Assembly: GCA_028278105.1 (NCBI GenBank)
Contig: JANQEX010000030.1
Location: forward strand, 1 to 53,526
Reading direction: 5' to 3'
From: Alphaproteobacteria bacterium
GTDB lineage: Bacteria; Pseudomonadota; Alphaproteobacteria; UBA9219; RGZA01
Length of the DNA: 53,526 nucleotides
In this document: piece after piece, positions 11,471-19,918 of the stretch
How the letters are laid out: each line of letters starts with the position of its first letter
How positions within the stretch are numbered: position 1 is the stretch's first letter
Program-made: the position numbers and the translations under genes
The notes under the pieces: model-generated
Databases searched by the model: none
Told to the model about the DNA's origin: nothing
What the model saw: the letters and a program-made list of their open reading frames with translations, nothing else

Positions 11471-11491
11471 GAGATTTAAAGGAGTCCAAAC

Positions 11492-11782
11492 ATGCCACGC
11501 AGGGTTTTACAGGGTGTCGTCGTCAGCGCCAAGGCGGCCAAGACCGTCACGGTTCTGGTGGAGCGGCGCGTGATGCACCCCGTTTACAAGAAATTCGTCA
11601 AGCGCTCGAAGAAATATCTGGCGCATGACGAAAACCGCCGCGCCAAGCCGGGCGATACGGTGGAGATCGTGGAATGCCGCCCGCTGTCCAGGCGCAAAAG
11701 CTGGATTCTGGTGGGCGACGCGCCGGCAAGGACGGAAGCGCAGGCGCGCGCGGCCAAAAAGACCGCCCGCAAGGCCGGTTAG
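11492..11782 (+). CDS. rpsQ: 30S ribosomal protein S17
   Basis: S17 is an OB-fold primary rRNA-binding protein. The 96-residue product begins [21 protein letters not shown], contains [43 protein letters not shown] and a basic Ala/Lys tail slightly longer than in E. coli. AAAGGAG lies upstream of the ATG. Confidence 0.97.
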   Translation: MPRRVLQGVVVSAKAAKTVTVLVERRVMHPVYKKFVKRSKKYLAHDENRRAKPGDTVEIVECRPLSRRKSWILVGDAPARTEAQARAAKKTARKAG

Positions 11783-11800
11783 GAGAAGGAATGGTGTGAG

Positions 11801-12169
11801 ATGATACAGCAGGAAACCTGCCTTGAGGTTGCCGACAACAGCGGCGCGCGCAAGGTCCAGTGCATCAAGGTGCTGGGCGGCACGCGGCGCAAGTTCGCAA
11901 CCGTGGGCGACATCATCGTGGTGTCGGTGAAAGACGCCATTCCGCGCGGCCGCGTGAAAAAGGGCGACGTGCACAAGGCGGTGATCGTGCGCACCCGCTT
12001 CGACGTGCGCCGCGAGGACGGCAGCGTCATCCGCTTCGACCGCAACGCGGCGGTGCTGATCAACAAGGACAAGGAGCCCATCGGCACCCGCATTTTCGGG
12101 CCGGTGGTGCGCGAGTTGCGCGCGCTGGGCTTCATGAAGATCATTTCTTTGGCGGGCGAGGTGCTGTGA
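11801..12169 (+). CDS. rplN: 50S ribosomal protein L14
   Basis: L14 sits at the subunit interface. The 122-residue protein has the canonical [27 protein letters not shown] start, [27 protein letters not shown], and [13 protein letters not shown]. It overlaps the next gene, rplX, by one base (TGATG), which implies coupled translation. Confidence 0.98.
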   Translation: MIQQETCLEVADNSGARKVQCIKVLGGTRRKFATVGDIIVVSVKDAIPRGRVKKGDVHKAVIVRTRFDVRREDGSVIRFDRNAAVLINKDKEPIGTRIFGPVVRELRALGFMKIISLAGEVL

Positions 12170-12489
12170 TGGCGGCGCGGATCAAGAAAAGCGACAAGGT
12201 CATTGTCCTGTCCGGCAAGGACAAGGGCAAGACCGGCGAGGTTTTGAAGGTGCTGCGCAAGCAGAATCGCGTGGTGGTGGCGGGCGTGAACATCGTGGCG
12301 CGCCATGCCAGGCCTTCCGCGCGCGACGCGGGCGGCATCCGCCGCGCCGAGGCGCCGGTTCATGTCTCGAACGTGGCGCATGTGGATCCCAGGGGCGGCA
12401 AGGCGGCGCGTGTCGGCGTGAAGGTTCTGAAGGGCGGCGAGAAATCGCTTGTCGCGCGGAAATCGGGCGAAGAAATCCGCCGCATATAG
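12169..12489 (+). CDS. rplX: 50S ribosomal protein L24
   Basis: L24 initiates large-subunit assembly and carries a KOW motif. The 106-residue product begins [25 protein letters not shown], has the KOW region and the conserved [11 protein letters not shown] segment, and VSNVAHVDP. The ATG at 12169 shares its A with the rplN stop codon. Confidence 0.97.
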   Translation: MAARIKKSDKVIVLSGKDKGKTGEVLKVLRKQNRVVVAGVNIVARHARPSARDAGGIRRAEAPVHVSNVAHVDPRGGKAARVGVKVLKGGEKSLVARKSGEEIRRI

Positions 12490-12498
12490 GAGCAGGTC

Positions 12499-13038
12499 AT
12501 GGCAAGGTTGAAGACATATTACGAAGAGGTCATCCGGCCCAGGCTGATGGAGCGGTTTGCTTACCGCAACGTCATGGAAGTGCCGCGCCTGGAAAAGATC
12601 GTGCTCAACATGGGCGTGGGCGAGGCCGTCAACGACAACAAGAAAGTGCAGCAGGCGGCCGAGGAGCTGACGCTGATCGCCGGCCAGCGCGCCGTGGTCA
12701 CCCGCGCCCGCAAGGCCATCGCCAGCTTCAAGATCCGCGCCCGCCTGCCGATCGGCTGCAAGGTGACGCTGCGCCGCGCGCGGATGTACGAGTTCCTGGA
12801 CCGTCTGGTGAACATGGCGCTGCCCCGCGTGCGCGACTTCCGCGGCGTTTCCACGCGCAGCTTCGACGGCCACGGCAATTACGCCATGGGCCTGAAGGAG
12901 CAGATCGTGTTCCCCGAAATCAATTACGACAAGATCGGCGACATCCGCGGCCTCGACATCATCTTCGTCACCACGGCCCGGACCGACGACGAGGCCCGCG
13001 CCCTGCTGGAGGGCTTTTCCATGCCCTTCATGAAGTAA
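12499..13038 (+). CDS. rplE: 50S ribosomal protein L5
   Basis: L5 binds 5S rRNA and contacts the P-site tRNA. The 179-residue protein shows [20 protein letters not shown], the [20 protein letters not shown] block, [19 protein letters not shown] and the terminal [24 protein letters not shown] precedes the ATG. Standard length and position. Confidence 0.98.
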   Translation: MARLKTYYEEVIRPRLMERFAYRNVMEVPRLEKIVLNMGVGEAVNDNKKVQQAAEELTLIAGQRAVVTRARKAIASFKIRARLPIGCKVTLRRARMYEFLDRLVNMALPRVRDFRGVSTRSFDGHGNYAMGLKEQIVFPEINYDKIGDIRGLDIIFVTTARTDDEARALLEGFSMPFMK

Positions 13039-13050
13039 CGGAGCAGACTT

Positions 13051-13356
13051 ATGGCAAAAACAAGCAGCATCCAGCGTGACCTCAAGCGCCGCCGCATGGT
13101 GAAAAGCCATGCCGGCAAGCGCGCCCGGCTGAAGGCCATCGCCGCCAACCGCACCCTGCCGATCGAGGAGCGCTTTGCCGCCACGCTGAAGCTGGCGCAG
13201 ATGCCGCGCAACTCCAGCCGGACCCGCATTCACAACCGTTGCGAACTCACCGGGCGTCCGCGCGGCTTTTACCGCAAGTTCCGGCTTTGCCGCATCAAGC
13301 TGCGCGATCTGGCCGCGATGGGCCGCATCCCCGGCTGCGTGAAGTCAAGCTGGTAG
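13051..13356 (+). CDS. rpsN: 30S ribosomal protein S14 (zinc-free long form)
   Basis: S14 is a 30S head protein. The 101-residue product starts [17 protein letters not shown] and ends [18 protein letters not shown]. It has [17 protein letters not shown]-like sequence with a single Cys ([20 protein letters not shown] has two isolated Cys, not the CxxC...CxxC set), so it is the long, zinc-independent type expected in Proteobacteria. Confidence 0.97.
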   Translation: MAKTSSIQRDLKRRRMVKSHAGKRARLKAIAANRTLPIEERFAATLKLAQMPRNSSRTRIHNRCELTGRPRGFYRKFRLCRIKLRDLAAMGRIPGCVKSSW

Positions 13357-13375
13357 TTTGAAGGAGACAACAGAC

Positions 13376-13771
13376 ATGAACCTGACGGATCCCATTGGCG
13401 ATATGCTCACCCGCGTCCGCAACGGCCAGTCGGCGAAGCTGGCGGCGGTGGAATCGCCGTCGTCCGCCTTCCGCAAGCGCGTGCTGGAGGTGCTGCTGCG
13501 CGAGGGCTATATCCGCGGCTTCTCCGAAGAGGACCGCGGCGGCCACCCGACGCTGGTGATCGAGCTGAAATATCACGAGGGGGAGGCCGCCATCCGCCGC
13601 ATCGACCGCGTGTCCACGCCGGGCCGCCGCGTTTACGCGCGCCTGAAGGACCTGCCGCGCGTCTATAACGGCCTTGGCATTTCCATCCTGTCCACGCCGG
13701 CCGGCGTGATGTCGGACAACGAGGCGCGCGCGGCCCATGTGGGCGGCGAGATCCTCTGCCGGGTGTTCTGA
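13376..13771 (+). CDS. rpsH: 30S ribosomal protein S8
   Basis: S8 is a primary 16S rRNA-binding protein and, in E. coli, the spc-operon repressor. The 131-residue product begins MNLTDPIGDMLTRVRNGQ and ends with GLGISILSTPAGVMSDNEAR...GGEILCRVF. The ATG at 13376 is preferred to the one at 13358 because of homology and GAAGGAGACAACAGAC upstream. Confidence 0.97.
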   Translation: MNLTDPIGDMLTRVRNGQSAKLAAVESPSSAFRKRVLEVLLREGYIRGFSEEDRGGHPTLVIELKYHEGEAAIRRIDRVSTPGRRVYARLKDLPRVYNGLGISILSTPAGVMSDNEARAAHVGGEILCRVF

Positions 13772-13785
13772 TGCTTGGGGGAAAA

Positions 13786-13905
13786 GTGAAGAGTGAAAAG
13801 CAAAGAGCGGGAAGTGAAAGGAAAGCGAAGTGAACGGGTGAAAGAGGGCGATGAAGCGAGGGGGTTTTCCCTTTGCTCTTCACTCTTTATTCTTCGCTTC
13901 AAAAA
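13786..13905 (+). repeat. Inverted AGTGAAR heptamer arrays between rpsH and rplF
   Basis: Units AGTGAAG, AGTGAAA, AGCAAAG, AGCGGGA, AGTGAAA and variants fill 13786-13850. The reverse-complement stretch GCTCTTCACTCTTTATTC lies at 13876-13893. The loop contains GGGGGTTTTCCC. The array is more degenerate than at 6407. It again ends close to the ribosome-binding region of the next gene. Confidence 0.7.
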
Positions 13906-13914
13906 GGTGTGAAC

Positions 13915-14448
13915 ATGTCGCGCATAGGACAAAAACCGGTCGCCGTGCCGAAGGACGTCACGGTGGACATCAAGGGCCAGGCGGTTTCCGTCAAGGGCCG
14001 GCTGGGCGCGCTGGCGCTCACGCTGGACCGCGACGTGGACCTTGCGCTGAAAGACGGCGCGATCACCGTCGCGGCGCGGAACGAATCCCGCCGCGCGCGC
14101 ATGATCCGGGCCACCTCGCGCAATTTGCTGGCCAACATGGTCCAGGGCGTGAGCGAAGGCTTTAAAAAGACGCTTGAGATCGAAGGCGTGGGGTTCCGCG
14201 CCGCCGTTGCCGGCAAGGATCTGGTGATGCAGCTTGGCTTCAGCCATGAAGTGCGCTTTCCCATCCCGCCCGATGTGGCGATCAAGGCCGAAAAGCCGAC
14301 CACGCTTTCCGTTTCCGGCGCCGACCGGCAGCGGGTGGGGCAGGTGGCCGCCGAAATCCGCGCGTTGAAAAAGCCCGAACCCTACAAGGGCAAGGGCATC
14401 CGCTACGCGAATGAGTGGATCCAGCGCAAGGAAGGGAAGAAGAAATAG
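13915..14448 (+). CDS. rplF: 50S ribosomal protein L6
   Basis: L6 lies at the base of the L7/L12 stalk near the GTPase centre. The 177-residue protein begins MSRIGQKPVAVPKDVTVD and contains GVSEGFKKTLEIEGVGFRA and the C-terminal KKPEPYKGKGIRYANEWIQRKEGKKK landmark PEPYKGKGIRY. The ATG at 13915 follows AAAAAGGTGTGAAC. An upstream in-frame ATG lies inside the heptamer repeat and is not used. Confidence 0.97.
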   Translation: MSRIGQKPVAVPKDVTVDIKGQAVSVKGRLGALALTLDRDVDLALKDGAITVAARNESRRARMIRATSRNLLANMVQGVSEGFKKTLEIEGVGFRAAVAGKDLVMQLGFSHEVRFPIPPDVAIKAEKPTTLSVSGADRQRVGQVAAEIRALKKPEPYKGKGIRYANEWIQRKEGKKK

Positions 14449-14725
14449 GGGCTAGAGGCTAGGATCTAGGGGCTAGGTTCAATGGACAATTGAACTCAAG
14501 TTGTTGGAAAGATTAAATGAACATTCCGGGCAAGGTTGCGCGGCAACCGCGACCCGGAATCCCGTTTGTTTTTGAAAACAAATGAGATTCCCGCTGGAGT
14601 TTACCCCGGCGAAAGCCGGGGCGGGAATGTTCGTGTTGGTAATTGTCCGTTGAACCTGGAAAAACCTTTATCCCCGCGAAAGCGGGGATCGGGAAAAGGG
14701 ACGGGAAGGCAAAAGAAGGTTTTTG
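14448..14725 (+). repeat. Nested inverted-repeat structure in the rplF-rplR spacer
   Basis: The 290-bp gap has no gene. It starts with four heptamers (GGGGCTA, GAGGCTA, GGATCTA, GGGGCTA; 14448-14475). Next come outer arms GGTTCAATGGACAATT (14476-14491) and AATTGTCCGTTGAACC (14641-14656), complementary except one base. Inside are GAACATTCC (14519-14527) and GGAATGTTC (14624-14632), a TTTGTTTTTGAAAACAAA pairing near 14568-14585 and CCCCGGCGAAAGCCGGGG near 14604. A further TCCCCGCGAAAGCGGGGA palindrome lies at about 14671-14688. The whole could fold as a branched, roughly 180-nt element. Confidence 0.7.
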
Positions 14726-14738
14726 AGGAGATGGTCCG

Positions 14739-15107
14739 ATGAAAGACAAGACAAGTTTCACGCGGCGCAGGCAGCGCATTCGCGCCCGCCTGAAGCGGGC
14801 CGGGGAAACCGGCAAGGGCCGGCTGCGCCTTTCGGTGTTCCGCTCCGCGAAGCACATTTCGGTTCAGGTCATCGACGACGGGAAGGGCGTCACGATTGCC
14901 GCGGCCTCCAGCCAGGACAAGGACCTGCGCGGAAAGCTGAAAAGCGGCGCCAGCCGCGCGGCGGCGCAGGCGGTCGGCCGGCTTGCGGCGGAACGCGCCG
15001 TGAAGGCCGGCGTGAAGCAGGTGGTGTTCGACCGGGGCGGTTACCTGTATCACGGGCGCGTCAAGGCTTTGGCCGACGGCGTCCGCGAAGGTGGATTGGA
15101 ATTTTAG
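14739..15107 (+). CDS. rplR: 50S ribosomal protein L18
   Basis: L18 binds 5S rRNA in the central protuberance. The 122-residue product has [75 protein letters not shown] (landmark [17 protein letters not shown]) and ends REGGLEF. A GAGGAG sequence precedes the ATG. Confidence 0.97.
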   Translation: MKDKTSFTRRRQRIRARLKRAGETGKGRLRLSVFRSAKHISVQVIDDGKGVTIAAASSQDKDLRGKLKSGASRAAAQAVGRLAAERAVKAGVKQVVFDRGGYLYHGRVKALADGVREGGLEF

Positions 15108-15112
15108 GTTCG

Positions 15113-15199
15113 GAGGTTCGCAGGTTCGAAGGTTCAGGGGTTCAGAGGTTCGTGACGTCATTAATTTTGAACCTCCGAACCTTCGAACCTGCGAACCTC
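15113..15199 (+). repeat. Perfect inverted octamer arrays between rplR and rpsE
   Basis: Octamers of the form RGGTTCRN start at the rplR stop. The 23-bp arm 15113-15135 is perfectly complementary to 15177-15199, leaving a 41-base loop that contains more octamers and TGACGTCA. This is the cleanest hairpin of the octamer family. It lies 35 bp upstream of the rpsE ATG. Confidence 0.85.
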
Positions 15200-15234
15200 A
15201 AAACAGGTTAACAGGAAGAAGACAGGAAACAGAC

Positions 15235-15822
15235 ATGGCACGTCCCCGCAAACAAGGCGAAGAAGACAACGCCGACCGCGCGCATGACGAGCCCCAGTTC
15301 ATCGAGAAGCTGGTGGCCGTCAACCGCGTCGCCAAGGTGGTGAAAGGCGGCAAGCGCTTCGGCTTCGCCGCGCTCATCGTCATCGGCGACCAGAAGGGCA
15401 AGGTGGGCTTCGGCTCCGGCAAGGCGCGCGAGGTGCCCGACGCCGTGCGCAAGGCCACCGACGCCGCGCGCCGCCGCATGATCCGCATCCCCTTGCGCGA
15501 GGGGCGCACCTTGCATCACGATGTTTTCGGCCATTTCGGCCCCGGCAAGGTGGTGCTGCGCGCCGCGCCCCCCGGCACAGGCATCATCGCCGGCGGTCCG
15601 ATGCGCGCGGTGTTCGAAGCGCTGGGCGTGCAGGACGTGATTTCCAAATCGGTCGGCACGTCCAACCCGCACAACATGATCCGCGCCACGCTGGCGGCCC
15701 TGACCGCCACCATGAGCCCGCGCCAGGTGGCCGCCCGCCGCGGCAAGAAGGTCAGCGACGTCATCGGCAAGCAGAAGGAATATGGCGGGCCGGTGAAGAA
15801 GGAAGGCGAGAAGGAGGAGTAA
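15235..15822 (+). CDS. rpsE: 30S ribosomal protein S5
   Basis: S5 works in decoding fidelity and mRNA unwinding. The 195-residue product has the N-terminal dsRNA-binding fold ([41 protein letters not shown]) and the C-terminal domain [22 protein letters not shown] and [10 protein letters not shown]. The normal next gene, rpmD, is absent; instead a repeat-filled 100-bp spacer leads to rplO. Confidence 0.97.
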   Translation: MARPRKQGEEDNADRAHDEPQFIEKLVAVNRVAKVVKGGKRFGFAALIVIGDQKGKVGFGSGKAREVPDAVRKATDAARRRMIRIPLREGRTLHHDVFGHFGPGKVVLRAAPPGTGIIAGGPMRAVFEALGVQDVISKSVGTSNPHNMIRATLAALTATMSPRQVAARRGKKVSDVIGKQKEYGGPVKKEGEKEE

Positions 15823-15907
15823 GGTTTAGAGGTTCGGGGGTTCAGAGGTTCATAGGTTCAAGGTGAAATGCTTACGAACCTCTGAACCTTCGAACCTTTG
15901 AACCTCT
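15823..15907 (+). repeat. Octamer arrays occupying the position of rpmD
   Basis: Units GAGGTTCG, GGGGTTCA, GAGGTTCA, TAGGTTCA at 15830-15862 face ACGAACCTCTGAACCTTCGAACCTTTGAACCTC at 15874-15906 (described by units ACCTCTGA, ACCTTCGA, ACCTTTGA). Pairing is imperfect but extensive. The full 100-bp interval between rpsE and rplO is too short for an L30 gene and has no L30-like peptide in any frame. Confidence 0.75.
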
Positions 15908-15922
15908 CCAAAGGAGAAAAAA

Positions 15923-16399
15923 ATGAAGCTCAACGAAATTCGTGACAACAAGGGCGCCCGGCGCAAGAAGATGACGGTGGGGCGCGGCATCGGCTCCGGC
16001 AAGGGCAAGACCTGCGGCCGCGGCGTGAAGGGCCAGAAGGCGCGCGCCGGCGTGGCCATCAAGGGCTTTGAAGGCGGGCAGATGCCCATTCACCGCCGTT
16101 TGCCCAAGCGCGGCTTCAGGAATATTTTTGCCGTGGAGCATGGGATCATCAATCTGGGCCGGCTGCAAAAGGCGCTGGATGACAGGCGCCTGGATGCGTC
16201 CGAGACCATCACCGAGGACATGCTGGTGGGCAGGGGAATCGTGCCGCGCGCCGAAGGCGGCGTGCATCTGCTGGGCAAGGGCGAGTTGAGGACGAAAGTG
16301 ACCATCATTGTCACCCGCGCCTCCAGATCGGCCATCGCCGCCGTGGAAAAGCTGGGCGGCAGCGTGAAAACCACGCAAGAGACCGAAAAGGCGGCATAA
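15923..16399 (+). CDS. rplO: 50S ribosomal protein L15
   Basis: L15 is a late assembly protein of the large subunit. The 158-residue product begins [34 protein letters not shown], contains [18 protein letters not shown], and a C-terminal domain with [17 protein letters not shown] and [26 protein letters not shown] is a strong ribosome binding site. Confidence 0.97.
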   Translation: MKLNEIRDNKGARRKKMTVGRGIGSGKGKTCGRGVKGQKARAGVAIKGFEGGQMPIHRRLPKRGFRNIFAVEHGIINLGRLQKALDDRRLDASETITEDMLVGRGIVPRAEGGVHLLGKGELRTKVTIIVTRASRSAIAAVEKLGGSVKTTQETEKAA

Positions 16400-16692
16400 C
16401 GGACTCGCGTCGATTTCATGATGGTCCGGATTCCAGGGCCATAAGCGCGCATGACTGGAAACGCTTCTTTTTAAGGAAAGGCCGTTCCTCCCCGAAACCC
16501 TCTTTCGCCTCCGCTCTCCGGGCTTCGGCGGGCGCATTACCCGGAGAGACCCGCCGAAGTTCTGGCGAAGACGGGCCGGAGGAAAAGGCTTTTTGGGCAT
16601 TGCCCTTTGCAAGGACATGCCCTTAATTTAAATAATGCAAATCCCCCGGTCCTGAGCTTCCAGCCCAAACCCCATACCCGGCACCCTCAATC
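16400..16692 (+). other. 293-bp rplO-secY spacer with mixed palindromes
   Basis: No gene is visible. GGAAACGCTTCTTTTTA at 16457-16473 recurs exactly at 52440-52456, near CTCCCC...AAACCC in both places, so this is part of a dispersed repeat. CTTCGGCGGGC at about 16533 and GACCCGCCGAAG near 16547 form an inverted pair. AATTTAAATAATGCAAAT just before secY is AT-rich and could include a -10 element, but I see no matching -35. Confidence 0.5.
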
Positions 16693-18036
16693 ATGGCCTC
16701 TCCCGCAGAACAGCTTGCCGCAAGCGTCAACCTCTCCGCCTTTTCCAAGGCCACCGACCTGAAAAAGCGCCTGTGGTTCACCCTGGTGGCGCTCGTCATC
16801 TACCGGGTGGGCACCTATATCCCCATGCCGGGCATCGATCCCGTCGTGCTGGAGGAGTTCTTCCGCCAGCAGTCGCGCGGGGTGCTGGGCATGGTCGATA
16901 TCTTCGCGGGCGGCGCGCTCAGCCGCATGACCATCTTCGCGCTGTCCATCATGCCCTACATCTCGGCCTCGATCATCGTGCAGCTCATGGCCGCCGTGGT
17001 GCCGAAGCTGGAGGCGCTGAAAAAGGAGGGCGAGGCGGGCCGTGCCAAGCTTAACCAGTACACCCGCTACCTGACCGTCGCCCTTGCGCTGGTGCAGTCC
17101 TTCGCCCTGTCCACGGGGCTGGAACACATGATGGGTCCCTCCGGTCCCGCCGTGCCGGAGCCGGGCCTGATTTTCCGTTTTACCACGACCGTGACGCTGA
17201 CGGCGGGAACCATGTTTCTTGTCTGGCTGGGCGAGCAGATCACCAGCCGCGGCGTGGGCAACGGCACGTCGCTGATTATCTTCTCCTCCATCGTCGCGGG
17301 GGTGCCCAGCAGCATCGCGGGGGCCCTGGAGCTGTCGCGCACCGGCGCGCTGTCGGCGGGCTCCATCATCTTTCTGACGGCCATCATCATGGTGGTGATC
17401 GCCTGCGTGGTGTTCGTGGAACGCGCGCAGCGCCGCATCCTGGTGCAGTATCCCAAGCGCCAGGTCGGCAACAAGATGTTCGGCGGCGAGGCCACGCATC
17501 TGCCCCTCAAGCTGAACTCGGCCGGAGTGATCCCGCCCATCTTCGCAAGCTCGCTGCTGCTCCTGCCGCTGACGCTGGTGGGCTTTTCGGGGGCCGACGC
17601 CACCCAGGACTGGGCGCAGTGGATTTCCACCCATCTGGGCCATGGCCGCCCGCTGTTCATGGTTTTGTATGCGGCGCTCATCATCTTTTTCAGCTTTTTC
17701 TACACGGCGGTGGTGTTCAACCCGAAGGACACGGCCGACAACCTGAAAAAATACGGCGGCTTCATTCCCGGCATCCGCCCCGGCAACAACACCGCCGATT
17801 ATCTGGATTACATCCTCACCCGTCTGACGGTGGTGGGCGCCGTCTACATGGCGCTGGTCTGCCTGCTGCCGGAATTCCTGACGGCGGAATTCGCCATACC
17901 CTTCTATTTCGGCGGCACCAGCCTTCTGATCGTCGTCTCGGTGACGATGGATACGGTGGCGCGCATCCAGGCCCAGCTCATCGCGCATCAGTATGAGGGG
18001 CTCATCAAGAAGGCCAATCTGACCGGAAAGAAATAG
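16693..18036 (+). CDS. secY: Protein translocase subunit SecY
   Basis: SecY forms the protein-conducting channel in the inner membrane with SecE and SecG. The 447-residue protein has about ten hydrophobic segments. It starts with the typical alphaproteobacterial MASPAEQLAASVNLSAFSKATDLKKRL and includes YRVGTYIPMPGID, the plug and lateral-gate helices, SIMPYISASIIVQL, ERAQRRILVQYPKRQVGN and GFIPGIRPGNNTADYLDYIL (landmark PGIRPGNNT). It is complete and in its usual spc position. Confidence 0.98.
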   Translation: MASPAEQLAASVNLSAFSKATDLKKRLWFTLVALVIYRVGTYIPMPGIDPVVLEEFFRQQSRGVLGMVDIFAGGALSRMTIFALSIMPYISASIIVQLMAAVVPKLEALKKEGEAGRAKLNQYTRYLTVALALVQSFALSTGLEHMMGPSGPAVPEPGLIFRFTTTVTLTAGTMFLVWLGEQITSRGVGNGTSLIIFSSIVAGVPSSIAGALELSRTGALSAGSIIFLTAIIMVVIACVVFVERAQRRILVQYPKRQVGNKMFGGEATHLPLKLNSAGVIPPIFASSLLLLPLTLVGFSGADATQDWAQWISTHLGHGRPLFMVLYAALIIFFSFFYTAVVFNPKDTADNLKKYGGFIPGIRPGNNTADYLDYILTRLTVVGAVYMALVCLLPEFLTAEFAIPFYFGGTSLLIVVSVTMDTVARIQAQLIAHQYEGLIKKANLTGKK

Positions 18037-18136
18037 GGTGTTGGGGGATTAGAGGATATTGGGGTGTTCGGGTATTGGGGTATTAGGGTATTGATCCGCA
18101 CTTTCCACCCCAATATCCTCTAATCCCCCAGCACCC
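18036..18136 (+). repeat. Long inverted repeat between secY and adk
   Basis: Left arm 18036-18066 and right arm 18106-18136 are complementary over 31 bp with one mismatch. The arms begin GGGTGTTGGGGGATTAG on the left and end CTAATCCCCCAGCACCC on the right. The loop contains GGGTATTG, GGGTATTA, GGGTATTG octamers, with a further GATACCCC after the right arm. In RNA this is a very stable hairpin with no U-run after it, so it is not a simple intrinsic terminator. Confidence 0.85.
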
Positions 18137-18153
18137 GATACCCCGGCATCGGC

Positions 18154-18822
18154 ATGACAGCACAGGCAGCAAACCCCATTATTCTTCTCGGCCCGCCGGG
18201 CGCCGGCAAGGGCACGCAGGCGCGCCTTCTGGAAGAAAAGCACGGGCTGATTCAGCTTTCCACGGGCGACCTGCTCCGCGCCGCGGTGAAGGAGGGCTCG
18301 GCCCTGGGGCGCGAGGCCAAAACCTATATGGAAGCCGGAAAGCTGGCGCCCGACGACCTGATGATTCGCATGATCGCCGACGGGTTGCAAAAGCCGGAAG
18401 CCCGGCGCGGTTTTATTCTGGACGGTTTCCCCCGCACGGTGGCCCAGGCTGCGGCGCTGGACGCCATGCTGGAGCAAAAGGGCTTGTCGCTCGGCCATGT
18501 AATCGTGATGGCGGTGGATGAAGAGGCCCTCATCACGCGCATCACCGGCCGCATGACCTGCGCCAAATGCGGCGAAGGCTATCACGACAGCTTCAAGCCG
18601 ACCGCAAAGCCGGGGGTGTGTGACAAATGTGGCGGAACATCCTTTATCCGCCGTCCCGACGACAACGCCGAAACCATGAAAACGCGGCTTGCGGCCTATC
18701 ATGCCCAAACCGCGCCCATTATTCCCTATTATGAAAAGCGCGGCATATTAAGGAGAGTGGACGGCATGGCCGGAGTGGACGCGGTCGCCTTGCAGATCGA
18801 GAAGGTTTTGGGAGCGGTTTAA
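18154..18822 (+). CDS. adk: Adenylate kinase (zinc LID form)
   Basis: Adenylate kinase interconverts ATP, AMP and ADP. The 222-residue product has the P-loop GPPGAGKGTQ near residue 13, the AMP-binding STGDLLRAAV, DGFPRTVAQA, and a LID domain with CAKC...CDKC, the four-Cys set that binds structural zinc. This long type is expected next to secY. After it the normal order is broken: instead of rpsM a signalling cassette follows. Confidence 0.97.
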   Translation: MTAQAANPIILLGPPGAGKGTQARLLEEKHGLIQLSTGDLLRAAVKEGSALGREAKTYMEAGKLAPDDLMIRMIADGLQKPEARRGFILDGFPRTVAQAAALDAMLEQKGLSLGHVIVMAVDEEALITRITGRMTCAKCGEGYHDSFKPTAKPGVCDKCGGTSFIRRPDDNAETMKTRLAAYHAQTAPIIPYYEKRGILRRVDGMAGVDAVALQIEKVLGAV

Positions 18823-18954
18823 TTGTAGGGTCTCAAGGGTCGATAGGGCCGGCAATCCCCGGCAAAGCTGTTCCAGGTTAACCGCCCGGCAACCATTTCG
18901 TGGCAGAAGATAGGATGCTTCGCATCCCGCCTTCGTTTCCAGGTCGTTTCCCCC

Positions 18955-19383
18955 GTGTCCCTTGATCTTCCCAGCCTTCGCCTGTTGGTCGCCGACGATC
19001 ATTTTCTGATCCGGCAATTCGTGCGCCGCAGCCTGCTTGATGCCGGCTTCAAGCATGTCGACATGGCCAATGACGGAAACGAGGCCATCGATTTCATCAA
19101 CAGCAGCTTCCAGACAAACCTGCTTTATGACGCGCTGTTTCTCGACTGGAACATGCCCACGCTCTCCGGCATCGACGTGCTGGCCTATGTGCGCAGCAAG
19201 CCCATCTACCGCAGTTCGGCGGTGGTGATGTTCACCGCCGAATCCGAAAAGGCGAATATCATGAAGGCGATCAAGATGGGCGCCACCTCCTACATCCTGA
19301 AACCCATCTCGCCCGCCGAATTCTCGCGCAAGATCCGCGAGATCACGGAATGGCTGGAAGAGCGGCGGGTCGGGAAGATCTAG
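18955..19383 (+). CDS. Single-domain CheY-like response regulator
   Basis: This is a stand-alone receiver domain of 142 residues with no output domain. The acidic pair is D14-D15, the phospho-acceptor D64 (LFLDWNMP), then T94 (MFTAES) and K116 (YILKPIS), so all catalytic residues are present. The start is probably GTG at 18955. It is followed 8 bp after its stop by a CheX-like gene and then a histidine kinase, so it is the likely target of both. The 132-bp gap from adk has no obvious promoter. Confidence 0.93.
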   Translation: MSLDLPSLRLLVADDHFLIRQFVRRSLLDAGFKHVDMANDGNEAIDFINSSFQTNLLYDALFLDWNMPTLSGIDVLAYVRSKPIYRSSAVVMFTAESEKANIMKAIKMGATSYILKPISPAEFSRKIREITEWLEERRVGKI

Positions 19384-19391
19384 ACAGTTTC

Positions 19392-19907
19392 ATGAGCCGG
19401 AATCTTACCCTTTCCCTTGGCGACCAACTGGCCCGCGATATTGCGCAGGCCGTGGCGGACTCTTTCGGCATGACCTTCGGCATCAAGGTCGTCCCCGGCC
19501 GCTATTCCGTTGCCGAGGGGCCGGTGCGTCTGGGCGGGGATGTCTCCGGCCTGGTCGGCCTGACGCAGGACCGGCTGGAAGGCACGCTGACCGTGTGTTT
19601 TTCCCTGGACACCATGCAGAAAATCGTTCCCCGCCTGATTGGCGGGGATATCAAGGTCACGCCCGACATCGCCGCGGATTCGGTTGGCGAAATCACCAAT
19701 ATGGTCTTCGGCCAGATCAAGACCCGGCTGAACGAGCGCGGCCACAATATCCGCCTCAGCCTGCCCAGCGTGGTGCGCGGCCCCAGCCATTTCATCAACC
19801 ACCTGCACGAAGGCCGCTACATGCTGATGCCTTTTGATGTGGATGGCAGCGCCTTCCAGGTCCATCTGGCGGTTCACCGCGATGGCGGGGAAAACGGCGG
19901 CGCCTGA
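19392..19907 (+). CDS. CheX/CheC-like chemotaxis phosphatase
   Basis: The 171-residue protein resembles CheX-family CheY-P phosphatases. The key E-x-x-N motif appears at E100/N103 (VGEITNMVFGQIKTRL), in the usual helix, followed by a second half GPSHFINHLHEGRYMLMPFDVDG in place of the second motif. It begins MSRNLTLSLGDQ. Its place between a CheY-like receiver and a kinase supports a role in removing phosphate from the receiver. The family call is from motif and context, so function is likely but not shown. Confidence 0.75.
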   Translation: MSRNLTLSLGDQLARDIAQAVADSFGMTFGIKVVPGRYSVAEGPVRLGGDVSGLVGLTQDRLEGTLTVCFSLDTMQKIVPRLIGGDIKVTPDIAADSVGEITNMVFGQIKTRLNERGHNIRLSLPSVVRGPSHFINHLHEGRYMLMPFDVDGSAFQVHLAVHRDGGENGGA

Positions 19908-19918
19908 CGGGTCCTTCC

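Noticed and set aside
18036-18136. Intrinsic terminator after secY
   Set aside because: The hairpin is strong but has no U-run after it, and adk follows as in the normal operon.
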